This document shows, piece after piece, positions 33,115 through 42,525 of a DNA stretch of 64,000 nucleotides; positions within the stretch are counted from its first letter, which is position 1, and each line of letters starts with the position of its first letter. The notes beneath the pieces are model-generated. The model saw only the letters and a list, made by a program, of their open reading frames with translations. It did not search any database and was not told the origin of the DNA. The stretch spans positions 682,001 through 746,000 of the forward strand of contig DAOUME010000026.1 in assembly GCA_034411995.1 (NCBI GenBank), read 5' to 3'. The position numbers were made by a program, and so were the translations under genes. Source of the stretch: JAUVXJ01 sp034411995. Lineage in GTDB: Bacteria > Chloroflexota > Anaerolineae > UBA7937 > B3-Chlor.

Positions 33115-34119
33115 ATGCTTAAGAGGTCAGGTTTGCTCACATTGGTGGCTATTGCGCTGCTCGCCAGTCTGGTGCTTACAGCCTGCGGGACACCAGCACC
33201 CCCACCTGAGGAAGAGGCACCGATAAAGGTGGCCTTGGTGATGCCCGGTTCCATCGCGGATCAGGGATACAACGCCGCGGCGTACGCAGGACTTCAGGCC
33301 ATTGAGAAGGAGTTGGGAGCCGAGGTCGCGTATTCTGAGATGGTGCCCCTGGCAGAGTACGAGGAGACTTTCCGGAACTATGCGGCCGAGGGCTACGACA
33401 TCGTCATCGGACACGGCTTCGAGTTCGGTGACCCCATCGAGGCTGTCGCGCCCGACTTCCCCGACACGAAGTTTCTAGTGGTCAACGGCATCGTGTCTGG
33501 ACCCAACTACGCCTCGTTGCTGCACGAGAACCACCAGACGGCCTACGTTTGCGGCTACATCGCAGCCAGGATGACCAAGACCGGCAAGCTGGGTGCCATC
33601 GGAGGGTTCGCCTACCCGGTGATCATCCAGCAACTGGAGGCGTACAAGCTAGGTGCGCAGTCGGTGGATCCCAACATCGAGGTGACCATCGCCTATCTGG
33701 ACACCTTTGACGATATCGCCCTGGGCAAGGAAGCCGCACTGGCCCAGATCAGCGCTGGCGCGGACTGCATCTTCCATGTGGCTGACGCAGCCGGTATCGG
33801 CGTGATCCAGGCCTGCCAGGAGCAAGGCGTCAAGGCCATCGGGTTCGCCTACGACCAGAACTCACTGGCCCCCGACACGGTCATCACCAGCACCATCATC
33901 GACTATCCACAAATGATGACCCAGGCTGTCAAGGACATCATGGATGGCACCTTCGAGTTCAATACAGTCCACTACTATGGGCTGGACAGTGGCATCATCA
34001 GGCTCGCCGACTACCACGGCCTGGTCCCCGATGACGTCGCTGCCGCGGCCGAGGAGGTTCAGCAGAAGATCATCTCTGGCGAGATCGAGGTCCCGCTGAT
34101 CAACGAGCCGACGCAGTAA
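33115..34119 (+). CDS. BMP/PnrA-family nucleoside-binding lipoprotein
   Basis: 334 residues. A signal peptide ends in the lipobox L-T-A-C with the lipidated Cys at residue 24, followed by a Pro-rich linker and the BMP domain (V-A-L-V-M-P-G-S-I-A-D-Q-G-Y-N near residue 40, the hallmark of this family). PnrA/BmpD proteins bind purine nucleosides outside the membrane for an ABC importer. The ATPase and both permeases follow directly. SD GGGAGG is five bases before ATG. This is the expected uptake protein for the catabolic run; the ligand might be a nucleoside or a related heterocycle. Confidence 0.9.
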   Translation: MLKRSGLLTLVAIALLASLVLTACGTPAPPPEEEAPIKVALVMPGSIADQGYNAAAYAGLQAIEKELGAEVAYSEMVPLAEYEETFRNYAAEGYDIVIGHGFEFGDPIEAVAPDFPDTKFLVVNGIVSGPNYASLLHENHQTAYVCGYIAARMTKTGKLGAIGGFAYPVIIQQLEAYKLGAQSVDPNIEVTIAYLDTFDDIALGKEAALAQISAGADCIFHVADAAGIGVIQACQEQGVKAIGFAYDQNSLAPDTVITSTIIDYPQMMTQAVKDIMDGTFEFNTVHYYGLDSGIIRLADYHGLVPDDVAAAAEEVQQKIISGEIEVPLINEPTQ

Positions 34120-34140
34120 CGCTCAGCAGTATTGGGAATG

Positions 34141-34172
34141 GCGCTCTACCGGGCCTGTGCCCGGTAGAGCGC
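34141..34172 (+). other. Perfect 14-bp intercistronic hairpin
   Basis: GCGCTCTACCGGGC pairs completely with GCCCGGTAGAGCGC around a CTGT loop. No T-run follows, so it is not a classic terminator. It lies between the abundant binding-protein gene and its ATPase gene, where such stems often protect the upstream message from 3' decay. Confidence 0.75.
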
Positions 34173-34224
34173 TGCCCTGCCGTGGTTGGGTGCGGGCTAC
34201 GTAGGGCATCCGGAGAGCACGAAC

Positions 34225-35769
34225 TTGGGAACCCTCCTGCAACTGGAGAACATCAACAAAGTCTTCGACGGGCTTGTAGCTAATGATCGAATCTCTCTCG
34301 ACGTCAGAGAGGGAGAGATCCACGCCCTGTTGGGAGAGAACGGCGCTGGCAAGACGACTTTGATGAATATCCTGTACGGCCTCTACCATCCCGACGGAGG
34401 CCGGGTCCGCTTGCGAGGTGCAACTGTTCAACTATCGTCTCCCAAGGACGCCATCGAACAAGGGATAGGCATGGTGCACCAGCACTTCATGCTCATCCCT
34501 GCTCTGACCGTGACCGAGAACATCATCCTGGGCCTGGGCTCTCTGCGTCATCCGCTATTGGATCTGGACTCGGCTGCACAGAAGATCTCGAGTCTCTCTC
34601 AGGAGTATGGACTGGACGTGGATCCAAGAGCCGAAGTGTGCGATCTCTCGGTGGGTGCCCAGCAACGTGTGGAGATCGTCAAGGCCCTGTACCGAGGGGC
34701 AGACCTGTTCATCCTGGACGAGCCTACGGCGGTCCTCACTCCCCAAGAGGTGGAGAAGCTCTTCGGTGTGCTGCACCGCCTGGTTGCGGAAGGCCACTCC
34801 GTCATCTTCATAACCCACAAGCTGGATGAGGTGATGGAGATCAGCGATCGAGTCACCGTTCTTCGCGATGGCAAGGTGGTAGCCACTGTCGATGCCTCCG
34901 AGACCTCCAAACAAGAGTTGGCCCGCATGATGGTCGGACGCGAGATCGTTTTCAGCTTGGACAAAGAGGCGCTGGCCCCTGGCGAGACAGTGCTGGAGGT
35001 CAGTGGGCTCGAGGTCGACCTGGAGGATGAGCGTTGTTCGGTCGCTCTCCAGGGCGTGTCGCTATCTATCAGGCGCCACGAGATTCTGGGGATAGCTGGC
35101 GTGGGGGGCAATGGGCAGAGTGAGTTGGCCGGAGCAGTGGTGGGCCTCTTCAAACCGGCGGCCGGCGAGATCACCATTCTAGGGCAGAACACTGCCCACA
35201 GCGGTACGAGGGGAGTCATCAAGTTGAACGTGGGGAGGATACCTGAGGATCGGAACGCTCAGGGACTGGTGCCAGATTTCACCGTCAGTGAGAACCTGAT
35301 AGCGACTCACTACACCGAGCCCCCCCTCTCTAGACGATACTTCCTCAACTTCCCCTTCATTGCCCAACTGGCCCAAGGTCTAGTCGGTGAGTACGACATC
35401 AGGCCTCCGCTGCCCTCCCTCTTGGCCAAACAGATGTCGGGAGGCAACCAGCAGAAGGTAATCCTGGCCCGCGAACTGCAGAGCGAGCCCGACCTCATTG
35501 TGGCGGTACAGCCCACGCGCGGCCTCGATGTGGGCGCTACCGAGTACATCTGCAGAGAGTTGCTCAAGCACAGAGCGCGTGGAGCCGCCATCCTGTTGAT
35601 CTCCACTGAGCTAGAGGAGATACTCAACTTGAGCGACAGAATCGCCGTGATGTTCAGGGGCGAAATCCTGGGGATAACAGATGCCGAGAAAGCGAATATC
35701 GAAGAGATCGGACTGCTGATGGCCGGCGTCCGCCCTGAAGAAGAGCCACTAGGGGAGATTGCCCCATGA
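34225..35769 (+). CDS. ABC transporter ATPase, two cassettes (YufO/RbsA type)
   Basis: About 514 residues with two ATPase domains. First: Walker A G-E-N-G-A-G-K-T-T near residue 37, signature L-S-V-G-A-Q-Q-R and Walker B L-F-I-L-D-E-P-T. Second: a degenerate Walker A (G-V-G-G-N-G-Q-S-E, lacking Lys), signature M-S-G-G-N-Q-Q and a degenerate Walker B. This asymmetry is normal for sugar and nucleoside importers of the RbsA/YufO group. A TTG start at 34225 is supported by GGAGAG eight bases upstream; an upstream in-frame TTG at 34186 is less likely. Its stop overlaps the permease start (ATGA). Confidence 0.92.
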   Translation: MGTLLQLENINKVFDGLVANDRISLDVREGEIHALLGENGAGKTTLMNILYGLYHPDGGRVRLRGATVQLSSPKDAIEQGIGMVHQHFMLIPALTVTENIILGLGSLRHPLLDLDSAAQKISSLSQEYGLDVDPRAEVCDLSVGAQQRVEIVKALYRGADLFILDEPTAVLTPQEVEKLFGVLHRLVAEGHSVIFITHKLDEVMEISDRVTVLRDGKVVATVDASETSKQELARMMVGREIVFSLDKEALAPGETVLEVSGLEVDLEDERCSVALQGVSLSIRRHEILGIAGVGGNGQSELAGAVVGLFKPAAGEITILGQNTAHSGTRGVIKLNVGRIPEDRNAQGLVPDFTVSENLIATHYTEPPLSRRYFLNFPFIAQLAQGLVGEYDIRPPLPSLLAKQMSGGNQQKVILARELQSEPDLIVAVQPTRGLDVGATEYICRELLKHRARGAAILLISTELEEILNLSDRIAVMFRGEILGITDAEKANIEEIGLLMAGVRPEEEPLGEIAP

Positions 35770-36845
35770 GGCGCAACTGGTCTGAAAAAGCTCTCTCGGT
35801 CTTTTTCGCCCTGGCTCCCGTATGGGCAGTGCTGGGAGCACTGCTCCTGGGCGCCGTCTTCATTGCCGCGGCGGGCATAGGCCCGGTGGCTGCCTACGGT
35901 GCACTTCTGCAAGGGGCCTTCGGCACTCTCAGCGGTTTCGGTCTGACCATACAGAAGACGGTGCCCCTCCTCTTCGCCGGCCTGGGAGTGGCTTTCGCCT
36001 TCCGCTGTGGGCTCTTCAATATCGGCGGCGAGGGACAGCTCTACATCGGTGCCCTGTTCGGCGGGTGGCTCGCCCTCACCTTCACAGACCTGCCGGCCCC
36101 CATCCTCTTGCCTGCAGTGCTCATAGCCTCCTTCATCGGCGGCGGCATCTGGGGAGCCGTACCCGGGTTGCTGAGGGCGAAATGGCAAAAGAGTGAGGTC
36201 ATCACCACCATTCTCATGAATTATATAGGCTTCTGGTTTGTAAGCTTCACGCTTCACGGTCCTCTCCAGGAATCGCGCGGATACTACCCGCAATCGGAGA
36301 TACTCCCGGGCGCATCCTGGTTGCCCATCATTTGGGATGCGGCCCATGTCCACGTAGGCATCATTCTCGCCTTGCTGGCTGCTGCCGCAGTCTACGTTGT
36401 GATGTGGCGTACGACCATAGGATACCAGATACGTGCTGTGGGCTCGAACCCCCAGTCGGCCGAGTACTCTGGAATACCCGTGGTGCGGAGTATGGTTCTC
36501 GCCATGTTTGTGAGCGGCGGTCTCATGGGGCTGGCAGGAGCGGCCGAGATCTTGGGAGTACAGCACCGGCTGAGCGATTTCTTTTCGCCCGGCTATGGCT
36601 TTGATGGTATCGCGGTGGCCCTTCTGGGGTACACCCATCCGGTGGGCGTTAGCCTGGCCGCCCTATTCTTTGGCGGCATGCGTGCCGGTTTCAACGCCAT
36701 CCAGCGCACGGAAGGCCTTCCTTTGGCCATGGCGCAGGTCGTGCAAGGCCTGACACTCATCCTGGTGGTGGCCAGCGTCGCCCTCCCGCGCCTGCGGGCC
36801 CTACTCAGGAGAAAGGAGGCAGCGAGTGCTGGCGGGGTTGACTGA
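35766..36845 (+). CDS. Nucleoside ABC transporter permease 1 (YufP-like)
   Basis: 359 residues, eight to ten hydrophobic segments, in the BPD_transp_2 family. F-N-I-G-G-E-G-Q-L-Y near residue 85 is the conserved loop shared by the YufP/RbsC permeases, and the cytoplasmic coupling region lies near A-V-G-S-N-P-Q-S-A-E around residue 222. Overlaps the ATPase gene by four bases and the next permease by 20 bases. Confidence 0.9.
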   Translation: MRRNWSEKALSVFFALAPVWAVLGALLLGAVFIAAAGIGPVAAYGALLQGAFGTLSGFGLTIQKTVPLLFAGLGVAFAFRCGLFNIGGEGQLYIGALFGGWLALTFTDLPAPILLPAVLIASFIGGGIWGAVPGLLRAKWQKSEVITTILMNYIGFWFVSFTLHGPLQESRGYYPQSEILPGASWLPIIWDAAHVHVGIILALLAAAAVYVVMWRTTIGYQIRAVGSNPQSAEYSGIPVVRSMVLAMFVSGGLMGLAGAAEILGVQHRLSDFFSPGYGFDGIAVALLGYTHPVGVSLAALFFGGMRAGFNAIQRTEGLPLAMAQVVQGLTLILVVASVALPRLRALLRRKEAASAGGVD

Positions 36846-37758
36846 GTTCTTCACGGCGGCTTTCTTTGCGGCCGCCGTGCGTTTGTCCACGCCCCTCACC
36901 TTTACCGCCATCGGGGGTATCTTCTCCGAGCGATCCGGCGTGGTCAACATCGGCTTGGAAGGCATGATGCTGACGGGGGCCTTCGCCGGTATCGTTGGCG
37001 CTTTCTTCACGGGAAACGCCTGGCTGGGCGTGCTTGTCGGTATGCTGGCAGGCGCCTTGATGGCCCTCATTCATGCCTTTCTCAGCGTCACCGTGAGAGG
37101 AGACCAGATAGTCTCCGGCGCAGCCATCAACATCTTCGCCCTGGGACTGACCACTTTCTCCCTGCGCATCTTCTGGGGGATTCAGGAAAAGCCCCGTGTG
37201 CCCGGCTTTGCGGTCTGGAAGATCCCCGTGCTGGGCGACATCCCCTTCATTGGCGAAGTGCTGTTCCAACATATCCCTCTCGTCTATCTGGCGTTTCTGC
37301 TGGTGCCTCTGGCGCACTTCGTGCTCTTCCGCACCTCCTGGGGTCTGAGTCTGAGGTCCGTGGGCGAGCATCCCCGAGCCGCAGACACACTGGGCATCGA
37401 CGTCCTGCGCACGAGGTACATGTGCGTGCTGATCAGTGGTGCGCTGGCCGGGCTGGGAGGAGCGTTTCTGTCCGTCGGGCAGTTGCAGACTTTTCTGGAG
37501 AACATGAGCGCTGGACGCGGGTTCATCGCCCTGGCCGCGCTGATCTTTGGAAAGTGGATGCCAGCCAGGACGATGGCTGCCTGTCTGCTATTTGGCGCTG
37601 CCCAGGCAGCCATCGTCAGAATCCCTGCGTTGAACTACAGCGTCTCGCCCCAACTTCTTTCCATGTTTCCTTACCTGCTTACGCTGCTGGCCTTCATTGG
37701 ACTCGTGGGCAAGACGACGCCACCAGCGGCCATCGGGACACCGTATGTCAAAGAGTAG
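36826..37758 (+). CDS. Nucleoside ABC transporter permease 2 (YufQ-like)
   Basis: 310 residues, about eight hydrophobic segments. F-S-E-R-S-G-V-V-N-I-G-L-E-G near residue 29 is the family loop, and S-V-G-E-H-P-R-A-A-D near residue 178 is the coupling region. A GTG start at 36826 lies inside the end of permease 1 and has GGAGG six bases upstream. Completes the BMP-type importer (binding protein, double ATPase, two permeases). Confidence 0.9.
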   Translation: MLAGLTEFFTAAFFAAAVRLSTPLTFTAIGGIFSERSGVVNIGLEGMMLTGAFAGIVGAFFTGNAWLGVLVGMLAGALMALIHAFLSVTVRGDQIVSGAAINIFALGLTTFSLRIFWGIQEKPRVPGFAVWKIPVLGDIPFIGEVLFQHIPLVYLAFLLVPLAHFVLFRTSWGLSLRSVGEHPRAADTLGIDVLRTRYMCVLISGALAGLGGAFLSVGQLQTFLENMSAGRGFIALAALIFGKWMPARTMAACLLFGAAQAAIVRIPALNYSVSPQLLSMFPYLLTLLAFIGLVGKTTPPAAIGTPYVKE

Positions 37759-37857
37759 CGGAGGGTAGAAGCCAAGGCGCACCTGGTTGATTGGCGCCAG
37801 GAGAAATGTGGGCCCATCCGCCTATTGAACCATCAGCTTTCGTCAAGGAGGTCAATT

Positions 37858-39192
37858 GTGAGTGACAAGGATCTGGCTCGAGCTCTGGCAGACAAGAGCC
37901 TCAAGCACAACTTCTTCTCCTGGACAGTGCAGTCCAAATCCAGGCCCCTTGTGCTGGCCGGCGGCGAGGGCTGCTACTTCTGGGATGTGGAAGGTAATCG
38001 GTACCTCGACTTCATCTCCCAGTTGATGTGCACCAACGCCGGTCATCAACACCCCAAGATCGTCGCTGCCATTAAGGAACAAGCCGACAAGCTATGCTTC
38101 GCCGCCCCCAAGTTTACCACCCAGGTCAGGGCAGAGTTGGCAGAGCTTCTGGCTGAGGTCACCCCTGGCAACTTGAACAAGGTCTTATTCACGTTGGGGG
38201 GCGCGGAATCGAACGAGAACGCCATCAAGTTCGTCCGACACTATACCGGAAAGTTCAAGATCATCGCCCGCTTTCGGGGCTACCACGGAGCTAGTTACGG
38301 CGCCATGTCCCTGTCGGGCGACATCCGTAGAACCAAGGTAGAGCCGGGCATCCCGGGCATCGTCCACGTTCCCGATCCCTACTGCTATCGCTGCTCCTTC
38401 CACCAGCAGCGGGAGATCTGCAACCTGGAGTGCGTGAGCTACATCGAAGAGGTCATCCACTACGAAGATCCACAGAGGATCGCCGCCATCTTCATGGAGG
38501 GCGTCACCGGCAGCAACGGCATCTTCGTCCCCAGAGATGACTACTGGCCAGCCGTGAGGGCCCTCTGCGACAAGTACAACATCCTCCTGGTCTCCGACGA
38601 AGTGATGAGCGGATTCGGCCGAACCGGCGAGTGGTTTGCGGTAGACAACTGGGACGTCAAACCGGACATCATTACCATGGCCAAGGGCCTGACGGGTTCG
38701 GCCCTGCCCCTGGGCGCGGTCGCCGTGTCCGACGACATCGCCCAGTACTTCTGGGACCGAATGCTGTGGATGGGTCTCACCTACAACGGGCACCCCATGT
38801 CCTGCGCTGCTGGGCTGGCCGCGGTCAAGGTCTACCGAGACGAAGGCTTGATCGAGAACAGCAGGAAGATGGGCCACGTCATGAAGGCGCAACTTCAGAA
38901 GATGCAAGACAAGCACCCCTCTATCGGCGAGTTCCGATCCATCGGGCTGTTCGGCGTCATCGAATTGGTGAAGGACCGAGGCACCAGAGAGCCGATAGTG
39001 GACTGGATGGCCGGTGAGACGGGGCTGATGGACCAACTCTACCAGGAGCTGATGAAGAGAGGCGTATACACCTTCCTTACTCGCAACTGGCTGTTCATGG
39101 CACCACCTTTGGTCGTCACGGAGAAGGAGTTGCAGCAGGGCCTGGCCGCCATCGACGAAGTATTGAACATCGCCGACAAGGCCGTGAAGTAG
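37858..39192 (+). CDS. Class III aminotransferase (omega-amino-acid type), copy 1
   Basis: 444 residues, fold type I PLP enzyme. G-G-A-E-S-N-E-N-A-I-K near residue 122 (phosphate loop), S-D-E-V-M-S-G-F-G-R near residue 252 (PLP Asp) and the Schiff-base Lys in T-M-A-K-G-L-T-G near residue 283. Class III enzymes transaminate beta-alanine, taurine, GABA and similar omega-amines. A beta-alanine or 3-aminoisobutyrate product of the upstream reductive pyrimidine route is a natural substrate (inference). GTG start at 37858 with AAGGAGGT six bases upstream. The AOR that follows could oxidise or reduce the resulting aldehyde. Confidence 0.87.
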   Translation: MSDKDLARALADKSLKHNFFSWTVQSKSRPLVLAGGEGCYFWDVEGNRYLDFISQLMCTNAGHQHPKIVAAIKEQADKLCFAAPKFTTQVRAELAELLAEVTPGNLNKVLFTLGGAESNENAIKFVRHYTGKFKIIARFRGYHGASYGAMSLSGDIRRTKVEPGIPGIVHVPDPYCYRCSFHQQREICNLECVSYIEEVIHYEDPQRIAAIFMEGVTGSNGIFVPRDDYWPAVRALCDKYNILLVSDEVMSGFGRTGEWFAVDNWDVKPDIITMAKGLTGSALPLGAVAVSDDIAQYFWDRMLWMGLTYNGHPMSCAAGLAAVKVYRDEGLIENSRKMGHVMKAQLQKMQDKHPSIGEFRSIGLFGVIELVKDRGTREPIVDWMAGETGLMDQLYQELMKRGVYTFLTRNWLFMAPPLVVTEKELQQGLAAIDEVLNIADKAVK

Positions 39193-39213
39193 ACGGAGAT
39201 GGGGGGGGGTAAT

Positions 39214-41061
39214 ATGCCCTATTCGTACGCCGGCAGGCTGATTCGACTCGAGCTGAGCACACGCAGGTGGCACGTGCAAGCCATCGAGGATGATTCCATA
39301 CAAAAGTACCTTCTGGGCGGAGGCTTGGCGGCCAAGACTTACTACGACGAGATGGACCCTGATCGAGGACCCCTCGATCCAGAGAGCAGCCTGATCTTGA
39401 TGATCGGCGTTCTATCGGGCACCATCTTGCCCGCGTCCTGCCGGCTATGCATCTGCGGCCGGTCGCCTCTCACCGGCATCTGGAACGAGACTACGGTCGG
39501 CGGGCATTGGGCAGCGCAACTGCGCGCCGCCTCCTACGACGGCCTGGTGCTCACAGGGCGCGCGGAGGAGCCGGTCTATGTCTGGATCTCCGACGACACG
39601 GTCGAAGTCAGGCCCGCAGGCCACTTGTGGGGTCTGGAGACCTACGAAACCGCCGACAGGATACGCGAGGAGACTCATCCCCGGGCGCAGGTCGCTTGCA
39701 TCGGACCGGCCGGCGAGAATCTGGTCCCCATGGCCGCGGTGATGGTTGGAGGCAAGGACTCACGCGCCGCCGGCCGTGGCGGCATGGGAGCCGTCATGGG
39801 ATCGAAGAACCTGAAAGCGGTCGCCGTCAGAGGTTCCACGACTCCTCAGTATTACGACCGCCGGGGCCTCACCGAGAGCGTCAGAGCGGCTAACGCCTGG
39901 ATAGAAGAGAACTCCCTCGGGATGACCCAGTTCGGCACCTCGGGTGGGATCGTCACCACCGAGAAGGTGGGCGACATGGCCATCCAGAACTGGCGCCTGG
40001 GCAGTTGGGAGGAAGGGGCGCCCAAGATCACCGGAGAGAGGATGGCAGAGACCATCCTCACCGGCAACTACCGCTGTCATGCCTGCCCCATCGGCTGCGG
40101 TCGTCAGATCGAGATCAAAGAGGGCCCCTACGCTGGCCTCGCGGGAGCGGGTCCCGAATACGAGACCATTATCGGCTTTGGCCCCTTGTGCCTCAACGAT
40201 GACCTGGAGAGCATCGCGGCCATGAACGATCTGTGCGACCGTCTCGGCCTCGATACCATTTCCACCTCGGGAACCATCGCCTTCGCCATGGAGGCCTGGG
40301 AGAAGGGCCTGCTCGGACCAGAGGACACGGCGGGGATGGACCTGTCCTGGGGCAACACCGAGAGCATGCTGCACACGATCGACATGATCGCCCACAGAGA
40401 AGGCGTGGGAGATCTCCTCGCTGATGGCACCAGGGCGGCCGCGGAACGCCTGGGAGGCAACGCCATCGAGTTCGCCGTCCAGGTCAAGGGGCTGGAGCTA
40501 CCTTACCACGATCCCCGGGCCTTTACCAGCATGGCTCTGGGCTACGCCACAGCCAACAGAGGGGGCGACCACCTGGAGAATCTGACCTACTGGCACGAGT
40601 ACGGGAAGCAGTGGCCAGACATGGGGTACGTAGACCCTCCGGACAAGCTGACCAGCGAGGGCAAGGCTGGCCTCGTGTACGATTTCCAGAACTTCATGGG
40701 CGTCTTCAACGGGCTCGGCCTGTGCAAGTTCATCGCCAAGGGCGGCGTCGGACCTCAACTCGTGGCTGAGTGGGTCAACCTGGCCCTGGGTTGGAACTGG
40801 GCCATGGAAGATGTGATGCTCACCGGGGAAAGGTTGTTCAACCTCAAACGGCTGATCAACGGCCGGTGGGGCATCAGTCGCAAGGACGACGTTTTGCCCC
40901 CGCGCATCCTCGCCCACGCTCGACCGTCGGGAAGCGCCAGGGGAAACCTCCCGCATCTCGGCAAGATGCTCTACGAGTACTATGCCCTGCGCGGCTGGTC
41001 AGAGAATGGGCTCCCCACACCGGAGAAACTCCAGGAGCTGGGCCTGCCGGGGCAGGACTAG
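39214..41061 (+). CDS. Tungsten aldehyde:ferredoxin oxidoreductase (AOR family), copy 1
   Basis: 615 residues from the ATG at 39214. The N-terminal beta-rich domain binds the bis-pterin (Y-L-L-G-G-G-L-A-A-K near residue 31, S-P-L-T-G). The [4Fe-4S] ligands are C-H-A-C-P-I-G-C near residue 286 plus a distal Cys in L-G-L-C-K-F. AOR enzymes interconvert aldehydes and acids with ferredoxin in anaerobes. A run of nine G lies just before this ATG; an ATG at 39199 in the same frame would place the run in the coding part. Context: between two class III aminotransferases, so it probably handles their semialdehyde products. Confidence 0.9.
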   Translation: MPYSYAGRLIRLELSTRRWHVQAIEDDSIQKYLLGGGLAAKTYYDEMDPDRGPLDPESSLILMIGVLSGTILPASCRLCICGRSPLTGIWNETTVGGHWAAQLRAASYDGLVLTGRAEEPVYVWISDDTVEVRPAGHLWGLETYETADRIREETHPRAQVACIGPAGENLVPMAAVMVGGKDSRAAGRGGMGAVMGSKNLKAVAVRGSTTPQYYDRRGLTESVRAANAWIEENSLGMTQFGTSGGIVTTEKVGDMAIQNWRLGSWEEGAPKITGERMAETILTGNYRCHACPIGCGRQIEIKEGPYAGLAGAGPEYETIIGFGPLCLNDDLESIAAMNDLCDRLGLDTISTSGTIAFAMEAWEKGLLGPEDTAGMDLSWGNTESMLHTIDMIAHREGVGDLLADGTRAAAERLGGNAIEFAVQVKGLELPYHDPRAFTSMALGYATANRGGDHLENLTYWHEYGKQWPDMGYVDPPDKLTSEGKAGLVYDFQNFMGVFNGLGLCKFIAKGGVGPQLVAEWVNLALGWNWAMEDVMLTGERLFNLKRLINGRWGISRKDDVLPPRILAHARPSGSARGNLPHLGKMLYEYYALRGWSENGLPTPEKLQELGLPGQD

Positions 41062-41112
41062 CCTCAGACGATGATCTAGCAGTTCTACAATATAGAAGGG
41101 AGACTACCGCTC

Positions 41113-42330
41113 ATGGATCTCGCCACGATGAGTCTTTACATTGAAGAAGACGCTGAGTACGTCTGCCAGACGGCCCCCCCGCCAAAGCACAAGGTGGTGG
41201 AAGAAGCTCACGGCTGCACCGTGACCATGGCCGACCGCACAGAGTACCTGGATTTGATCGCCGGCATCTCGGTGAACAGCGTGGGAGCGACCAACCCCGA
41301 AGTGGCTGCCGCCGTGAGAGACCAGGTAGGCAAGCTGGCGCACGCCATGGTCTTTGGCGTCTACGTCGTTCCGGTGCAGGTGGACGTCGCCAAGCTGCTG
41401 GCGCAGATCACCGGGCCCAACCTCCAGCAGACCTTCTTCGCCAACAGCGGCACGGAAGCGAACGAGGGGGCCTTGAAGCTGGCCCGGAAGTACACCGGCC
41501 GCAAGAAATTCATCACCATGGAGAGAGGCTTTCACGGACGTACCTTCGGGTCGCTCTCCGTGACCTGGAGGGAGGTATACAGAAAACCGTACGAGCCCTT
41601 GGTCCCCATGGTAGAGTTCATCCCCTTCAGCGACATCAAGGCCGCCGAGAAGGCCATCGACGACGAGACGGCTGGCGTGATCATCGAACCCATTCAGTCA
41701 GAGGGTGGTGTCCGTGTGCCCGACGACGACTACATGCCAGCGCTCCGGAAGATCTGCACCGACAGGGGGGCGCTCTTGATCTTCGACGAGGTCCAGACTG
41801 GCTTCGGCCGCACCGGGAAGTGGTTCTGCGGAGAGCACTGGGGCGTATGGCCGGACGTGCTGGCCCTGGGCAAGGCCATCGGAGGCGGGCTGCCCATGGG
41901 CGCCTTCATGAGCAGTCGAGAGATCATGTCCACCTTCTACAAGCCCTCCAAGTCACACATCACCACCTTTGGCGGCAACGCGGTCGTCTGCGCAGCCTCC
42001 AAGGCAGCCATCGAGTTCATGATCAGAGAGAAGCTGCCGGACAAGGCTGCGCGGCGGGGCGAGCAGATCATGGAAGGCCTCAGAGCGCTTCAGCGACGCT
42101 TCTCCTTTATCAAGGACGTGCGGGGCAAGGGGCTGCTCATCGGCCTGGAGCTGGATGATGCGGCGAGAACCGAGCGCTTCGCCAATGAGGCCGAGGACAG
42201 AGGAGTGCTCCTGGGCTGGAGCATGTACGCCGAAGCAACGGTCCGTCTGGCACCACCGCTCATCATCACAGCCGAAGAAGTTGACCGGGGGCTGTCGGTC
42301 ATAGAGGAAGCGTTGGCCGCAGTCAGCTAG
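41113..42330 (+). CDS. Class III aminotransferase, copy 2
   Basis: 405 residues, the shorter acetylornithine/GABA-like form. N-S-G-T-E-A-N-E-G-A near residue 115, F-D-E-V-Q-T-G-F-G-R near residue 224 and the PLP Lys in L-A-L-G-K-A-I-G-G-G near residue 256. It differs clearly from copy 1, so the two probably have different substrates. SD GGGAG ten bases before ATG; a TACAAT at 41086-41091 could be a weak -10 for internal transcription. Last intact gene of the run that starts at 19681. Confidence 0.86.
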   Translation: MDLATMSLYIEEDAEYVCQTAPPPKHKVVEEAHGCTVTMADRTEYLDLIAGISVNSVGATNPEVAAAVRDQVGKLAHAMVFGVYVVPVQVDVAKLLAQITGPNLQQTFFANSGTEANEGALKLARKYTGRKKFITMERGFHGRTFGSLSVTWREVYRKPYEPLVPMVEFIPFSDIKAAEKAIDDETAGVIIEPIQSEGGVRVPDDDYMPALRKICTDRGALLIFDEVQTGFGRTGKWFCGEHWGVWPDVLALGKAIGGGLPMGAFMSSREIMSTFYKPSKSHITTFGGNAVVCAASKAAIEFMIREKLPDKAARRGEQIMEGLRALQRRFSFIKDVRGKGLLIGLELDDAARTERFANEAEDRGVLLGWSMYAEATVRLAPPLIITAEEVDRGLSVIEEALAAVS

Positions 42331-42525
42331 CGGACTGAGACCCGCGAGGACCAAGCGCTGGGGAGGATCACTGCATCAGCAGCGCACAGTCTGATAGCGT
42401 GCTCTTGGCGCTCTCTGTGACCTCCCCTCCGTTTGTTTCTGAGGGCCTCGCCAACGCGCATTCATCCCAAGATGATCGAACGGAATACTCCAACCCCCGC
42501 CCACGACAGAAAGGAGCACCGGTAG

